Both the position numbers and the translations under genes were made by a program. Below the pieces are notes generated by a model. It had not been told where the DNA came from, made no database searches, and was given only the letters and a program-made list of their open reading frames with translations. A stretch of 64,000 bases of DNA, from positions 1-64,000 of the forward strand of contig JBBSPV010000019.1 in the NCBI GenBank assembly GCA_038258425.1, written 5' to 3'. This document shows positions 8,557-18,427 of the stretch, one piece after another. How positions within the stretch are numbered: position 1 is the first letter of the stretch; every line of letters begins with the position of its first letter. The DNA is from DATLGB01 sp038258425. GTDB lineage: Bacteria > Actinomycetota > Thermoleophilia > Solirubrobacterales > Solirubrobacteraceae.

Positions 8557-9579
8557 ATGGGGATGGACGACCAACCGCGGGACGAGGACGAGCGGGCCGC
8601 CGAGGCCGCCGCGCCGATGCGCGCGGACGAGCTCGAGCAGCGCCCGCGGCGCGCGGACGAGGACGACGACCGGGGGGAGTTCGATCCGGCCAACGACCCG
8701 TACTTCGCGGACAAGATCCCGGGCGCGCAGGCCCGCGAGGAGTACGCGCGCTCGCTCGTCCCGCCGGGCGGCGACCCCGAAGACGAGTACCGCTGGCACA
8801 CGGGCCGGATCCGCGAGACGGGCACCCAGGACGCGGTCGAGTTCGTCGAGGTCCACAAGGCCTTCGGCCGCAACCAGATCCTCCGCGGGCTCAACATGGG
8901 CATCCCGGAGAACAAGATCTCGATGATCCTCGGGCCGTCCGGGACGGGCAAGTCCGTGTGCATCAAGCACATGGTCGGCCTGCTGTACCCCGACGACGGC
9001 GACGTGCTCGTCCACGGCGAGTCGATCCCGAACATGGTCGACGACCGCCTCTTCGAGGTGCGCAAGAAGTTCGGCGTGCTGTTCCAGGACGGCGCGCTGT
9101 TCGGCTCGATGAACCTCTACGACAACGTCGCCTTCCCCCTGCGCCAGCACACGGACAAGGGCGAGGACGAGATCGAGGACATCGTCATGCGCCGCCTGCG
9201 CGAGGTCGGGCTGGAGTCCGCGCTTGACAAGGCGCCCAACGAGCTCTCCGGCGGCATGCGCAAGCGCGCCGGCTTCGCCCGCGCGCTCGTGCTCGACCCC
9301 GACATCGTCCTCTTCGACGAGCCCGACTCGGGCCTGGACCCCGTCCGCACCGCCCTGCTCTGCGAGCTCATCCAGGAGGTCCACGAGGAGAACGGCGGCG
9401 CCTACGTGGTCATCACCCACGACATCATGAGCGCCAAGCGCGTGGCAGAGCACATCTCCGTGCTGTGGAAGGGGCGCATCGTGGAATCCGGGCCCGCGGA
9501 GGAGCTGTTCAACTCGGAGAACATGTTCGTCCGGCAGTTCCTCTCCGGGGCGTCGCGCGGGCCGCTCGGGATGGAGTGA
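8557..9579 (+). CDS. Mce-system ABC ATPase (Mkl/MlaF-like) with acidic N-terminal extension
   Basis: 340 aa. The ABC domain begins near residue 95 (VEFVEVHKAFGRNQILRGLN) and has Walker A GPSGTGKSV, Q-loop VLFQDGALFGSMNL, signature LSGGMRKRAGFARALVLDP, Walker B IVLFDEPDSGLDP and switch VITHD, so it should be active. It drives the YrbE permeases. In mycobacteria the corresponding ATPase (Mkl) is encoded apart from the mce operons; here it lies inside. The first ~95 residues are hydrophilic and strongly acidic/arginine-rich, with no domain I recognise; such an extension is unusual for this family. Confidence 0.95.
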   Translation: MGMDDQPRDEDERAAEAAAPMRADELEQRPRRADEDDDRGEFDPANDPYFADKIPGAQAREEYARSLVPPGGDPEDEYRWHTGRIRETGTQDAVEFVEVHKAFGRNQILRGLNMGIPENKISMILGPSGTGKSVCIKHMVGLLYPDDGDVLVHGESIPNMVDDRLFEVRKKFGVLFQDGALFGSMNLYDNVAFPLRQHTDKGEDEIEDIVMRRLREVGLESALDKAPNELSGGMRKRAGFARALVLDPDIVLFDEPDSGLDPVRTALLCELIQEVHEENGGAYVVITHDIMSAKRVAEHISVLWKGRIVESGPAEELFNSENMFVRQFLSGASRGPLGME

Positions 9580-9719
9580 GGCCGGCGCCGCCGCCGCAGG
9601 ACCCGTCTAACCCGCACTGAACACAACGCCCGTACGATCCGCCGGCCGGCGTCGCGCCGGCGGGCAGGGGAGAGCAGCACGTTGAGCCACCGGACCGCCA
9701 GGGGAGAGGACCCGCAGCC

Positions 9720-11060
9720 GTGATCGCGCGCATCGCCGCGGTCGCCGCCGTGCTGCTCGCCGCGGTCGTCGTGGCCGTCATCCTGCTCGGCGGCGGCGAC
9801 GCCCACCGCTACCGCCTCGTCTTCCAGAGCGCGGGCCAGCTCGTCAAGGGCAACGACGTCCAGGTCGGCGGCCGTCGCATCGGCTCGGTGCAGGAGATCT
9901 CGCTCACCAAGGACGACCAGGCCCAGATCACGGTCGAGGTCCAGGCCCCCTTCGCGCCGCTGCACGAGGGCGCGAGCGCGGTCATCCGGGCGACCTCGCT
10001 GTCCGGGGTGGCCAACCGCTACATCGCGCTGACTCCGGGCCCGCAGTCGGGCCCCGAGCTCGACGACGACGCCCAGCTCGGGACGGACTCGACGACGACC
10101 ATCGTGGACCTCGACCAGCTCATCGACACGTTCGACGCACCGACGCGCAAGCACCTGCAGCGTGTGATCCGCGGCTTCGCCACCCAGTACGACGGCGAGG
10201 GCGACTCCGCCGGCCAGGCGGCGAAGTATCTCAACCCCGCCCTGTCGACCTCGCGACAGCTGCTGCAGCAGCTCACGGCCGGCGAGGGCGAGCTGACGAG
10301 CTTCCTGCTCAACTCGTCCAAGACGGTCACCGCCCTCGCCGACCGGCGCGACGACCTCTCCTCGACCGTGGCCAACACGGAGCGCACCGCCAGCGCGATC
10401 GCGGCCGAGAACGCGAGCCTCGACTCCGCCCTGCGCGTGCTGCCTACGACGTTGCGGCGCGCGAACTCGACGTTCGTCAACCTCCGCGCCACGCTCGGGG
10501 ACCTCGACACGCTGGTGGACGTCTCCAAGCCGGCCACGAAGGACCTCGCGCCGTTCCTGCGCCGGCTGCGCCCGCTCGTGCGCGACGCGCGGCCGACCAT
10601 CGCCGACCTGCGCACGCTCGTATCGCGGCCCGGCGGCGACAACGATCTCGTCGACGCGACCCGCAAGCTCCCGGGCCTGGAGCGCACCGCGCGGCCCGCG
10701 CTGTCCAACGGGGTCGCGGCCCTGCGCCGCGCCCAGCCCGTGCTCGAGTTCTATCGCCCGTACACGACCGAGCTCGTGGGCTGGTTCCGCGACTTCGGCC
10801 AGAGCACCGCCAACTACGACGCCAACGGCCACTTCGCGCGCATCTCGCCGGTGGCCAACGCGTTCTCCTACGACGCGAACCCGGCCGGTGGCGTGCTGAC
10901 GCCGCAGGCGCCCGCGGCGCGCCTCGCCGGGCTCGACCGGGGCAACAGGGAGCGCTGCCCCGGCGCGGCCAGCCAGCGGGCCGCCGACGGCTCGGGCAAC
11001 TCCGCCGCGGGGCTGCCCGCGGGCTCCTGCGATCCGGCGGAGGCGCCGCCCGGACCATGA
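9720..11060 (+). CDS. MCE-family protein 1
   Basis: 446 aa, GTG start 9720, after a 140-nt gap from the ATPase gene that holds a GC-rich hairpin (9639-9663). One N-terminal membrane helix (residues 3-24) is followed by the MlaD/MCE beta-barrel domain (about 30-110, with LVKGNDVQVGGRRIGSVQEI) and a long helical part. As in its paralogues, the barrel is followed by a conserved segment ending in a threonine-arginine pair (DQLIDTFDAPTRKHLQ). MCE proteins assemble into a tube that carries lipids across the envelope; six different ones are encoded here in a row. Confidence 0.93.
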   Translation: MIARIAAVAAVLLAAVVVAVILLGGGDAHRYRLVFQSAGQLVKGNDVQVGGRRIGSVQEISLTKDDQAQITVEVQAPFAPLHEGASAVIRATSLSGVANRYIALTPGPQSGPELDDDAQLGTDSTTTIVDLDQLIDTFDAPTRKHLQRVIRGFATQYDGEGDSAGQAAKYLNPALSTSRQLLQQLTAGEGELTSFLLNSSKTVTALADRRDDLSSTVANTERTASAIAAENASLDSALRVLPTTLRRANSTFVNLRATLGDLDTLVDVSKPATKDLAPFLRRLRPLVRDARPTIADLRTLVSRPGGDNDLVDATRKLPGLERTARPALSNGVAALRRAQPVLEFYRPYTTELVGWFRDFGQSTANYDANGHFARISPVANAFSYDANPAGGVLTPQAPAARLAGLDRGNRERCPGAASQRAADGSGNSAAGLPAGSCDPAEAPPGP

Positions 11061-12511
11061 GGCGGCTGCTGGCCATCGGCGTCTTGGCGCTCGTCGTCGT
11101 CGCGGTGCTCGTCGTCGTGCTGCGCCCGGGCGGCGACGAAGGCGCCTACCGCGTGCGGGCGATCTTCGACGACGCCGGCTTCGCCGTGCCGGGCGAGGAC
11201 GTCAAGGTCGCCGGGGTCAAGGTCGGCACCATCCGCCGTCTGTCCGTCACGCCGCAGCGCAAGGCGGCGGTCGTGCTCGACATCGACGCCCCTGCCTTCC
11301 AGGACTTCCGCACCGACGCGACGTGCTCCATCCGTCCCCAGTCGCTGATCGGCGAGCAGTACGTCGAGTGCACGCCGACCCAGCCGCGCGCGCCCGGCAA
11401 GGCCAAGCCGCCGGCGCTGCGGACGATCGACTCCGGGCCCGGGAAGGGCCAGCGGCTGCTGCCCGTGCAGCAGACCACGACGAGCGTCGCGCTCGACCTC
11501 GTCGGCGACACGTTGCGGATGCCCGTGCGCCAGCGGCTGACGCTGATCATCAACGAGCTGGGCATCGGGGTCGCCGGCCGGGGCGAGGACCTCAACGCCG
11601 TCGTGCGGCGCTCCGCGCCGGCGCTGCTCGAGCTCGACAAGGTCCTCAAGCTGCTCGCGTCCCAGAACCGGACGCTGACGCGCCTGGCGGTCGACTCCGA
11701 CACGATCCTCGGCCCGCTCGCCGCCAAGCGCCGCAACGTGACGGGCTTCGTCACCCAGGCCCAGACGGTCGCGGCCGCGACGGCCGAGCGGCGCGCCGCG
11801 CTGCAGGCGAGCCTGCGGCGCCTGCCGACGTTCCTCGCCGAGTCACGCCCGACCATGCGCCGCCTCGGCGCCCTCGCCGACGAGCTCACGCCGGTGGCCA
11901 CCGACCTCGGTGACCAGGCGCCCGCGATCAACGAGCTCATCCGGCGCCTCGGGCCATTCTCCCGCGCCGGGACCCCGGCCCTGCTCAGCCTCGGGGACGT
12001 CTCCAAGCCCGGCATCCCCGCGCTGCGGGCGTCCCTGCCGGTGACGCGCGACCTGCGCCGCTTCGCGACGCAGCTGCGTCCCGTCGGGCGCACGCTCGCG
12101 AGCGTGCTGACCTCCTTCAGCGACAACAGCGGGCTCAAGCGGCTGCTCGACTATTTCTACTTCCAGGCCCAGGCGGTCAACGGCTTCGACTCCTTCGGCC
12201 ACTACCTGCGCGCCGGGCTGTTCGTGAACCCGGCCTGCTCGATCTACACGGTCACGGCCGCCGAGGCGTGCTCGGCCAACTTCTCCAACCGCGGCGACGC
12301 GGCCGCGCCCGAGGCCGAGGCGGCGGCCGCCACCGCGACCCCCACCGCGACCCCGACCCCGACCCCGCGCCCGGCGCGGACGCCGGCCGCGGCCGACACG
12401 GCCACGCAGCCGACGGCGGCCGCGCGGGCCGCCGCCGGCCAGGCCTCGCCCGCGGCCGACGCCCCGTCCTCCGAGCTGCTCGACTTCCTCTTCGGCAAGG
12501 ACGCGCCGTGA
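11057..12511 (+). CDS. MCE-family protein 2
   Basis: 484 aa; ATG 11057 overlaps the previous stop by 4 nt (ATGA), implying translational coupling. It has an N-terminal helix (residues 2-22), an MCE domain at about 30-115 (VPGEDVKVAGVKVGTIRRLS, LIGEQYVECTPT), then a long alpha-helical region. It differs from its paralogues by a low-complexity tail of Ala, Thr and Pro (alternating TPTP) around residues 415-465, probably a flexible linker, before the end SSELLDFLFGKDAP. Confidence 0.93.
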   Translation: MRRLLAIGVLALVVVAVLVVVLRPGGDEGAYRVRAIFDDAGFAVPGEDVKVAGVKVGTIRRLSVTPQRKAAVVLDIDAPAFQDFRTDATCSIRPQSLIGEQYVECTPTQPRAPGKAKPPALRTIDSGPGKGQRLLPVQQTTTSVALDLVGDTLRMPVRQRLTLIINELGIGVAGRGEDLNAVVRRSAPALLELDKVLKLLASQNRTLTRLAVDSDTILGPLAAKRRNVTGFVTQAQTVAAATAERRAALQASLRRLPTFLAESRPTMRRLGALADELTPVATDLGDQAPAINELIRRLGPFSRAGTPALLSLGDVSKPGIPALRASLPVTRDLRRFATQLRPVGRTLASVLTSFSDNSGLKRLLDYFYFQAQAVNGFDSFGHYLRAGLFVNPACSIYTVTAAEACSANFSNRGDAAAPEAEAAAATATPTATPTPTPRPARTPAAADTATQPTAAARAAAGQASPAADAPSSELLDFLFGKDAP

Positions 12512-13962
12512 GGGGCCGCGGATCCTCCGTCGCCGGCAACCCGGTGCTCATCGGCGCCGCCACGATCCTCGTGGTGCTCGTCGCGGTGTTCCTCGCCTAC
12601 AACGCGAACGCCGGCCTGCCGTTCGTGCCGACCTACCAGCTCAAGCTCGAGGTGCCCAGCGGCGCGAACCTCGTCGCGGGCAACGAGGTCCGCATCGGGG
12701 GGGCCCGGGTCGGCGCGATCTCCGACCTCGGCGTCAAGACGCTGGGCAACGGCCGCAACGTCGCGCAGTTGACGCTCGAGCTCGACAAGTCCGTGGAGCC
12801 GCTCCCGCGCGACTCGACGGTGCTCGTGCGGCCCCGGTCGCTGCTCGGACAGAAGTACGTGGAGATCACGCGCGGGACCTCGAGCCGGGGCTTCGCCGAC
12901 GGCGCCACCGTGCCGCTGGCGGCGTCGACGCCGCCGCAGGTGGAGTTCGACGAGCTGATCAATACCTTCGACGCTCCGACGCGCAAGGCCATGGCCCGCA
13001 ACACCGTCGGGTTCGGGACCGCGCTGGCCGGCCGCGGCTCGAGCCTCAACCAGGCCATCGGAGCGCTCAAGCCGTTGCTGGGCAACCTCGTGCCGGTCGC
13101 GCAGAACCTCAGCGCGCCCGACACGGGTCTCGTCCGCCTCGTGCGGGCCCTGGGCCGGACGGCGGCCATCGTCGCCCCGGTCGCGGGCACCCAGGCCAGC
13201 CTGTTCGTCAATCTCGAGCGGACGTTCGGCGCGCTGGCGGAGGTCGCCCGGCCCTCCCTGCAGGACGCCATCGAGGAGGGGCCCGCGACCCTGGACCAGG
13301 GCATCAGGACCTTCCGGCGCCAGCGGCCCTTCCTGCGCAACACGACGGCGCTCGTGCGCGACCTGCGCCCGGGCGTGCGCGCCCTGCGGACCGCCGCGCC
13401 GGTCCTCTCGGACGCGCTGCGCTTCGGCACGACGACCCTGCGGCGCACGCCGGCGCTCAACCGGCGCCTGCGGGACGTGCTGGCCTCGCTGGGCGACTTC
13501 TCCGAGGACCCGATCGTGCCGCGCGGCGTCCGGGACCTCACCGCCACGGTGACGACGCTGCGCCCGACGCTCGAGTTCCTCGCGCCCGCCCAGACGGTCT
13601 GCAACTACGCCGCCGACTTCTTCCGCAACGTGTCCTCGCTGCTCTCGACGAGCGTCGGCCCCGGCACCACGCAGCGCTTCACGATCATCAACGCCCCGGC
13701 GGGCCCCAACAGCGAGGGCCTGCCGTCCTCCGCGCCCGCCAACGGCCCCGGCGAGGACAACCACCTGCACGCCAACCCGTTCCCGAACACTGCGGCCCCG
13801 GGTCAGCCGCGGGAGTGCGAGGCGGCCAACGAGCCGTACCTCGCCGGCCGCACGGTGATCGGCAACGTGCCGGGCACCCAGCCCGCGAAGACGGACCTCA
13901 AGGGCGTCGACCCCTACACCGATCCCTACGTCGACCCCATCGCGGCGGAGCCCACGCCATGA
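12508..13962 (+). CDS. MCE-family protein 3
   Basis: 484 aa from GTG 12508, overlapping the previous stop by 4 nt (GTGA). An upstream extension of the frame is only the shadow of MCE protein 2. It has a membrane helix at about 12-30, an MCE domain at about 38-125 (LVAGNEVRIGGARVGAISDL, SLLGQKYVEITRG) and then the shared motif DELINTFDAPTRKAMARN, almost the same as in MCE protein 1. The C-terminal ~90 residues are polar and contain two cysteines (near the NYAADFF and ECEAANE segments). Confidence 0.93.
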   Translation: MRGRGSSVAGNPVLIGAATILVVLVAVFLAYNANAGLPFVPTYQLKLEVPSGANLVAGNEVRIGGARVGAISDLGVKTLGNGRNVAQLTLELDKSVEPLPRDSTVLVRPRSLLGQKYVEITRGTSSRGFADGATVPLAASTPPQVEFDELINTFDAPTRKAMARNTVGFGTALAGRGSSLNQAIGALKPLLGNLVPVAQNLSAPDTGLVRLVRALGRTAAIVAPVAGTQASLFVNLERTFGALAEVARPSLQDAIEEGPATLDQGIRTFRRQRPFLRNTTALVRDLRPGVRALRTAAPVLSDALRFGTTTLRRTPALNRRLRDVLASLGDFSEDPIVPRGVRDLTATVTTLRPTLEFLAPAQTVCNYAADFFRNVSSLLSTSVGPGTTQRFTIINAPAGPNSEGLPSSAPANGPGEDNHLHANPFPNTAAPGQPRECEAANEPYLAGRTVIGNVPGTQPAKTDLKGVDPYTDPYVDPIAAEPTP

Positions 13963-15506
13963 GGCGCCGCGGGATGAGCGCGGTGCAGGTCGGCCTGATC
14001 GCGCTGGTGGTCATCGTCGTGGGGACCTTCCTCGGCTTCACGAAGGACATCCCGTTCACGCGGCCGTTCGAGATCAAGGCGGTGTTCGAGTCCGCCAACT
14101 CCATCCGCACCAACTCGCCCGTGCGCGTCGCCGGCGTGCAGGTCGGCAAGGTCAAGTCGATCAGCGGCGAGGGCGACTCCGACACCGCCGTCCTCACGCT
14201 GCAGATCGACAAGAAGGGCCTGCCCATCCACGCCGACGCGACGGCGAAGATCCGCCCGCGGATCTTCCTCGAGGGCAACTTCTTCGTCGACCTGACCACG
14301 GGCACGCCCGAGGCCCCCGAGCTCGGCAACGGCGACACCCTCAAGGTCACCCAGACCGCCACGCCGGTCCAGCTCGACCAGGTGCTCACCGCGCTGCAGG
14401 ACGACACCCGCAATGACCTCAAGGTCATCCTCGACGAGCTGGGCACGGCGCTGTCGGCCAAGCCGACGCTCGCGCAGGACCGCCGCGGCGATCCCTCGAC
14501 GCGCGGGCAGACCGGGGCGGAGGCGTTCAACGACGCCTACGACGACATCGCCCCGGCCGAGCGCGACGTCGCGATCGTCAACGAGGCCCTGCTGGGCACC
14601 GAGCCCGGTCGCGACGTGCGCCGCCTGATCAGCGGGCTCGCGCGCGCGACGGGCGGCCTGAACCGGCACGAGTCCCAGCTGCGCGACCTCGTGACGAACC
14701 TCTCGACGACCATGGGAGCCTTCGCCGCCGAGCAGGGCGCCCTGCGCCAGACCGTCCGCGACCTCGGCCCGACCCTGACGACGACCAACCGGGCGCTCAC
14801 GTCGCTCAACCGCGCCTTCCCACCGACCCGGGCCTTCGCCCGCGACATCCTCCCCGGGGTGCGCGAGACGCCGGCGGTGATCCGCGCGGGGCTGCCGTGG
14901 ATCGCTCAGGTGCGCCGGCTCGTGCAGCCCGCCGAGCTGCGGGGGCTCGCCCGCGACGCGTCCCCGGCCTCCCGCGATCTGGCCGGCTTCGTGAACGCCT
15001 CCCAGCGCCTGTTCCCGCAGGCCGACCTGCTGGCCAAGTGCGCGAGCCGGGTCATCCTGCCCACCGGCGAGGTGCCCATCCGCGACCGCTTCGCGACCGG
15101 TCAGCCGAACTACCGCGAGTTCGCCTACTCGCTCGTCGGGCTGGCCGGAGAGAGCCAGAACGGCGACGGCAACGGCCAGTACGTGCACTTCCAGCCGGGT
15201 GGCGGCCCGACGACCCTCGCCCTCGGCAGCGGCGCGCCCAACCTCGCCTCGCCGCTGGCCCAGGGCTTCCCCGGCAACGGCACGCAGCCGAAGATGCCGG
15301 CCCGCAAGCCGGCCTTCGACGCCGACACGCCGTGCTACCGGTCCGCCCGCCCGGACCTCAACGGGCCCTGGGGGGCGGCCGGCGGCTTCGGCACGGTGCT
15401 CGCCGGCCCCGCCGGAACCACGACGCCCGGCCTGCCCGCGGTGCCCTCGCCCGGGGCTCCGCTGGGGGTCGCCGCCAAGGCCAAGGCCGCGAGGGCCAAG
15501 CCGTGA
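13959..15506 (+). CDS. MCE-family protein 4
   Basis: 515 aa; ATG 13959 overlaps the previous stop (ATGA). It has an N-terminal helix at about 8-26, an MCE domain at about 32-115 (TNSPVRVAGVQVGKVKSISG, FLEGNFFVDLTTG), the paralogue motif QVLTALQDDTRNDLKVIL, and a long helical region. The C-terminal portion after about residue 350 carries cysteines and a Pro/Ala/Lys-rich end. It keeps the operon order in which each MCE protein follows the last without a gap. Confidence 0.93.
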   Translation: MRRRGMSAVQVGLIALVVIVVGTFLGFTKDIPFTRPFEIKAVFESANSIRTNSPVRVAGVQVGKVKSISGEGDSDTAVLTLQIDKKGLPIHADATAKIRPRIFLEGNFFVDLTTGTPEAPELGNGDTLKVTQTATPVQLDQVLTALQDDTRNDLKVILDELGTALSAKPTLAQDRRGDPSTRGQTGAEAFNDAYDDIAPAERDVAIVNEALLGTEPGRDVRRLISGLARATGGLNRHESQLRDLVTNLSTTMGAFAAEQGALRQTVRDLGPTLTTTNRALTSLNRAFPPTRAFARDILPGVRETPAVIRAGLPWIAQVRRLVQPAELRGLARDASPASRDLAGFVNASQRLFPQADLLAKCASRVILPTGEVPIRDRFATGQPNYREFAYSLVGLAGESQNGDGNGQYVHFQPGGGPTTLALGSGAPNLASPLAQGFPGNGTQPKMPARKPAFDADTPCYRSARPDLNGPWGAAGGFGTVLAGPAGTTTPGLPAVPSPGAPLGVAAKAKAARAKP

Positions 15507-16918
15507 AGGCGATCCGCGACCACGCTCGCGACTTCGTCGCCATCCTCGTCCTGCTGGCCGTCGCGCTGGCCGTGGCCGTGGTCATCCTCGGCCACCAGCG
15601 GGTCACGCTGCCGGGCTGGGTGCCCGTGGTGGGCAAGAACTTCTACGCGTTCAACGGCGCGTTCACCACGGGTCAGGCCGTCACGCCCGGCCAGGGCCAG
15701 ACGGTCAACGTCGCCGGCGTGCAGGTCGGGGAGATCTCCAGCGTGCGGCTGGAGGACGGCCGGGCCGTCGTCGGCATGAAGCTCGACGACGCCGGCGTGC
15801 GCCCGTACCGCGACGCGACGCTGCTGCTGCGCCCGAAGACGGGCCTCAAGGACATGACCGTCGAGCTCAACCCAGGCTCGTCCCGCGCCGGGCGTCTGCC
15901 CGAGGGCGGCACGATCCCCGTGAGCCAGACGCAGCCCGACGTCAACCTCGACGAGGTGCTGGCTGCGCTCGACGACGACACGCGGACGTACCTGCGGGCC
16001 CTCGTGTCCGGCGCCGGCGGGGGGCTCAAGGGGCGCGGCGGCGACCTCGGCGACACCTTCCGGGCGTTCAAGCCGACGGCGTCGGCCCTCGTGAAGCTCA
16101 CCGGCGCCCTCGCGACCCGCAAGACGAACCTCCGGCGCGCGACGCACAACCTCTCGCGCCTGGCGGCCGAGCTCGGCTCCAAGGACGACGAGCTCGCCGC
16201 CTTCGTGACGTCCTCCAACGCCGCCCTCGGCGCCCTGGCCGCCGAGGAGGGCAACCTGCGGGCGACCGTGCGCGGGCTCCCCCCGGCGCTGGCCGAGACC
16301 CGGACCGCGCTGGCCAAGACGGGCGGCCTCGCGGACGCGCTCGGTCCCGCCCTGCAGTCGCTGCGGCCCGGGGCCCGGGCCCTCGGCCCCACGGCCCGCG
16401 CGGTGCAGCCGTTCCTGCGCCGCACGACCCCGGCCGTCCGCGACGAGATCCGGCCGCTCGTGCGGACCGCGCGTCCCCTGGTCAACGAGCTGCGACCCAC
16501 CCTGCGCAACCTCTCCGCGGCGACGCCGGACGTGACGCGCTCGCTGCGGACGGTCAACCGCTTCGTCGACCTGCTCGCCTACAACCCCGCCGGCAAGGAG
16601 GAGGGCTTCCTCTTCTGGTTCGCGTGGGTCAACCACCTCGGCGCCTCGATCTTCAACCTCCAGGACGCGCACGGGCCGATCCGTCGGGGCCTGATCGTGG
16701 CCGACTGCCCGACGCTCACGCTGCTCAACACGCTCACGGCCATCAGCCCCGCGGTCGGCACCACCCTGGGGCTGACGAATCTCGTCAACCCCGTCGGCCT
16801 CTGCCCCGGCGCGACGGACCCGCCGGGGACGCCGCCCGGCCTGCGGCCCGAGCTGCCGCCGCTGCCGCCCGCGCCCGCGACGTCCAAGGCCTCGGCCGCC
16901 CTGGAGTCCACGCCATGA
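15503..16918 (+). CDS. MCE-family protein 5
   Basis: 471 aa from GTG 15503 (GTGA overlap with the previous gene). It has an N-terminal helix at about 10-30, an MCE domain at about 45-130 (NVAGVQVGEISSVRLEDGRA, KTGLKDMTVELNPG), the motif EVLAALDDDTRTYLRALV, a helical body, and a C-terminal segment with KEEGFLFWFAWVNHLG and two cysteines. The last 30 residues are proline-rich. The tip-forming subunit of the array cannot be told from sequence alone. Confidence 0.93.
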   Translation: MKAIRDHARDFVAILVLLAVALAVAVVILGHQRVTLPGWVPVVGKNFYAFNGAFTTGQAVTPGQGQTVNVAGVQVGEISSVRLEDGRAVVGMKLDDAGVRPYRDATLLLRPKTGLKDMTVELNPGSSRAGRLPEGGTIPVSQTQPDVNLDEVLAALDDDTRTYLRALVSGAGGGLKGRGGDLGDTFRAFKPTASALVKLTGALATRKTNLRRATHNLSRLAAELGSKDDELAAFVTSSNAALGALAAEEGNLRATVRGLPPALAETRTALAKTGGLADALGPALQSLRPGARALGPTARAVQPFLRRTTPAVRDEIRPLVRTARPLVNELRPTLRNLSAATPDVTRSLRTVNRFVDLLAYNPAGKEEGFLFWFAWVNHLGASIFNLQDAHGPIRRGLIVADCPTLTLLNTLTAISPAVGTTLGLTNLVNPVGLCPGATDPPGTPPGLRPELPPLPPAPATSKASAALESTP

Positions 16919-18399
16919 TGACCGGCGGCATCAAGCCGCGCGCGGCCGCCATCATGGCGGCGTTCGCCCTGTCCTGCTTCGGGCTCCTGCTGTTCCTGTG
17001 GCTGTCCTTCGGCGGCCCCGTGCCCCTGCAGCCGAAGGGCTACCGGATCACCGCGCAGTTCACGGAGGCCACGACGCTGGCCACCGAGGCCGACGTGCGG
17101 ATCTCCGGGGTGCCGGTCGGCAAGATCAAGTCCATCGAGCCCGGCAACGGGACCGGCCGCTCGAAGGTCGAGATGCAGATCGACGCGAAGTACGCGCCCC
17201 TGCCGGCCGACACGCGGGCGATCCTGCGGCAGAAGACCCTGCTCGGCGAGACCTACGTCGAGCTGACCCCCGGCTCGCGGCGCGACCGGACGATCCCCGA
17301 GAACGGGTCGCTGCCCAACGCCGCAGTCGCCCAGTCGGTTCAGCTCGACGAGATCTTCCGCGCCTTCGATCCGACGACGCGGCGGGCCTTCCAGACGTGG
17401 ATGCAGCAGCAGTCGAAGGCCATCGGCCCCTACGCGCGGCAGGTCAACGCGGCCCTGGGCAACCTCGGGCCGTTCGCCGAGGAGGCGAACCAGGTGGTCG
17501 GCGTGCTCAACCGCCAGCAGGCCGCCGTGAAGGCCCTGGTCGCCAACGGCGGCACGGTGTTCGACGCGCTGTCGGAGCGCGACGGCCAGCTGCGGCAGAT
17601 GATCACGAGCCTCAACACGGTGTTCGCCACCACGGGCCGGCGCGACGCCGAGCTCAAGCAGGCCGTCGTCGCTCTGCCGACCTTCGAGCGGGAGGCGCGC
17701 ACGACGCTCAAGCGCCTCGACGCGTTCGCCGACAACGCCGACCCGCTCGTGACCCAGCTGCGCCCGGCCGCGCGCGAGCTGTCGCCGACCCTGATCGACC
17801 TGCAAAAGACGGCGCCGGACCTCAAGGCCCTGTTCCGCGATCTCGGGCCGCTCATCGACGCGTCCCGGACGGGCTTCCCCGCCGCCGCGCGGCTGCTGCG
17901 CGAGCTCAAGCCCCTGGTCCAGCAGGCGCACCCCGCGCTCCAGCAGCTGCAGCCGATCCTCGCCTTCCTCGGCCTGTACAAGCGCGAGGCGGCCGCCTTC
18001 CTGGCCAACACCGTGGCGGCCAGCCAGGCGACCAACGAGGCCGACGGGGTCCAGAAGCACTACCTGCGCACGACGAACCCGCTGACCCCGGAGATCCTCG
18101 CCGCGTATCCGCAGCGGATCGGCTCCAACCGGCCGAACGCCTACATGCTGCCGGGCGGCTTCGACAAGCTCGCGAGCGGCCTGGAGTCCTACGAGACGCG
18201 GCAGTGCGGCCGCGGGGTGCCGGCCCTGTCGCCGGGAGTCGACGGGCTTCCGGCGCTGCTGGCGCCGAGCGTCATCGAGGGCATCAACTCGCTCATCCTG
18301 CCGGGCGGGCAGGTGCCCGCCCCGCCGTGCAAGCAGCAGGGCAAGTTCACCTTCCAGGGGCGGACGAGCCAGTTCCCGACGATTCGCCCGCGGCCGTAG
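16915..18399 (+). CDS. MCE-family protein 6
   Basis: 494 aa, start ATG 16915 or 16918, overlapping the previous stop. It has an N-terminal helix at about 10-31 (AAIMAAFALSCFGLLLFLWL), an MCE domain at about 40-125 (ATEADVRISGVPVGKIKSIE, TLLGETYVELTPG), the motif EIFRAFDPTTRRAFQTWM, a helical region, and a C-terminus with two cysteine-containing stretches. It is the last of the six MCE genes; 28 nt separate it from the MMPL gene, which has its own -10 box. Confidence 0.93.
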   Translation: MMTGGIKPRAAAIMAAFALSCFGLLLFLWLSFGGPVPLQPKGYRITAQFTEATTLATEADVRISGVPVGKIKSIEPGNGTGRSKVEMQIDAKYAPLPADTRAILRQKTLLGETYVELTPGSRRDRTIPENGSLPNAAVAQSVQLDEIFRAFDPTTRRAFQTWMQQQSKAIGPYARQVNAALGNLGPFAEEANQVVGVLNRQQAAVKALVANGGTVFDALSERDGQLRQMITSLNTVFATTGRRDAELKQAVVALPTFEREARTTLKRLDAFADNADPLVTQLRPAARELSPTLIDLQKTAPDLKALFRDLGPLIDASRTGFPAAARLLRELKPLVQQAHPALQQLQPILAFLGLYKREAAAFLANTVAASQATNEADGVQKHYLRTTNPLTPEILAAYPQRIGSNRPNAYMLPGGFDKLASGLESYETRQCGRGVPALSPGVDGLPALLAPSVIEGINSLILPGGQVPAPPCKQQGKFTFQGRTSQFPTIRPRP

Positions 18400-18412
18400 C
18401 CCGACCGGCGGG

Positions 18413-18418
18413 TAGGCT
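18413..18418 (+). promoter_or_regulatory. -10 box TAGGCT, leaderless promoter of the MMPL gene
   Basis: TAGGCT lies 9 nt before the GTG start at 18428 with no ribosome binding site between. This matches the leaderless -10 pattern seen repeatedly in this window, so the exporter gene may also be transcribed apart from the Mce genes. Confidence 0.5.
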
Positions 18419-18427
18419 GCGGACGCG

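Noticed and set aside
9639..9663. GC-rich hairpin between the Mce ATPase gene and the first MCE gene
   Set aside because: An 8-bp CCGCCGGC/GCCGGCGG stem can arise easily in DNA of this composition; there is no T-run, and the operon seems to continue.
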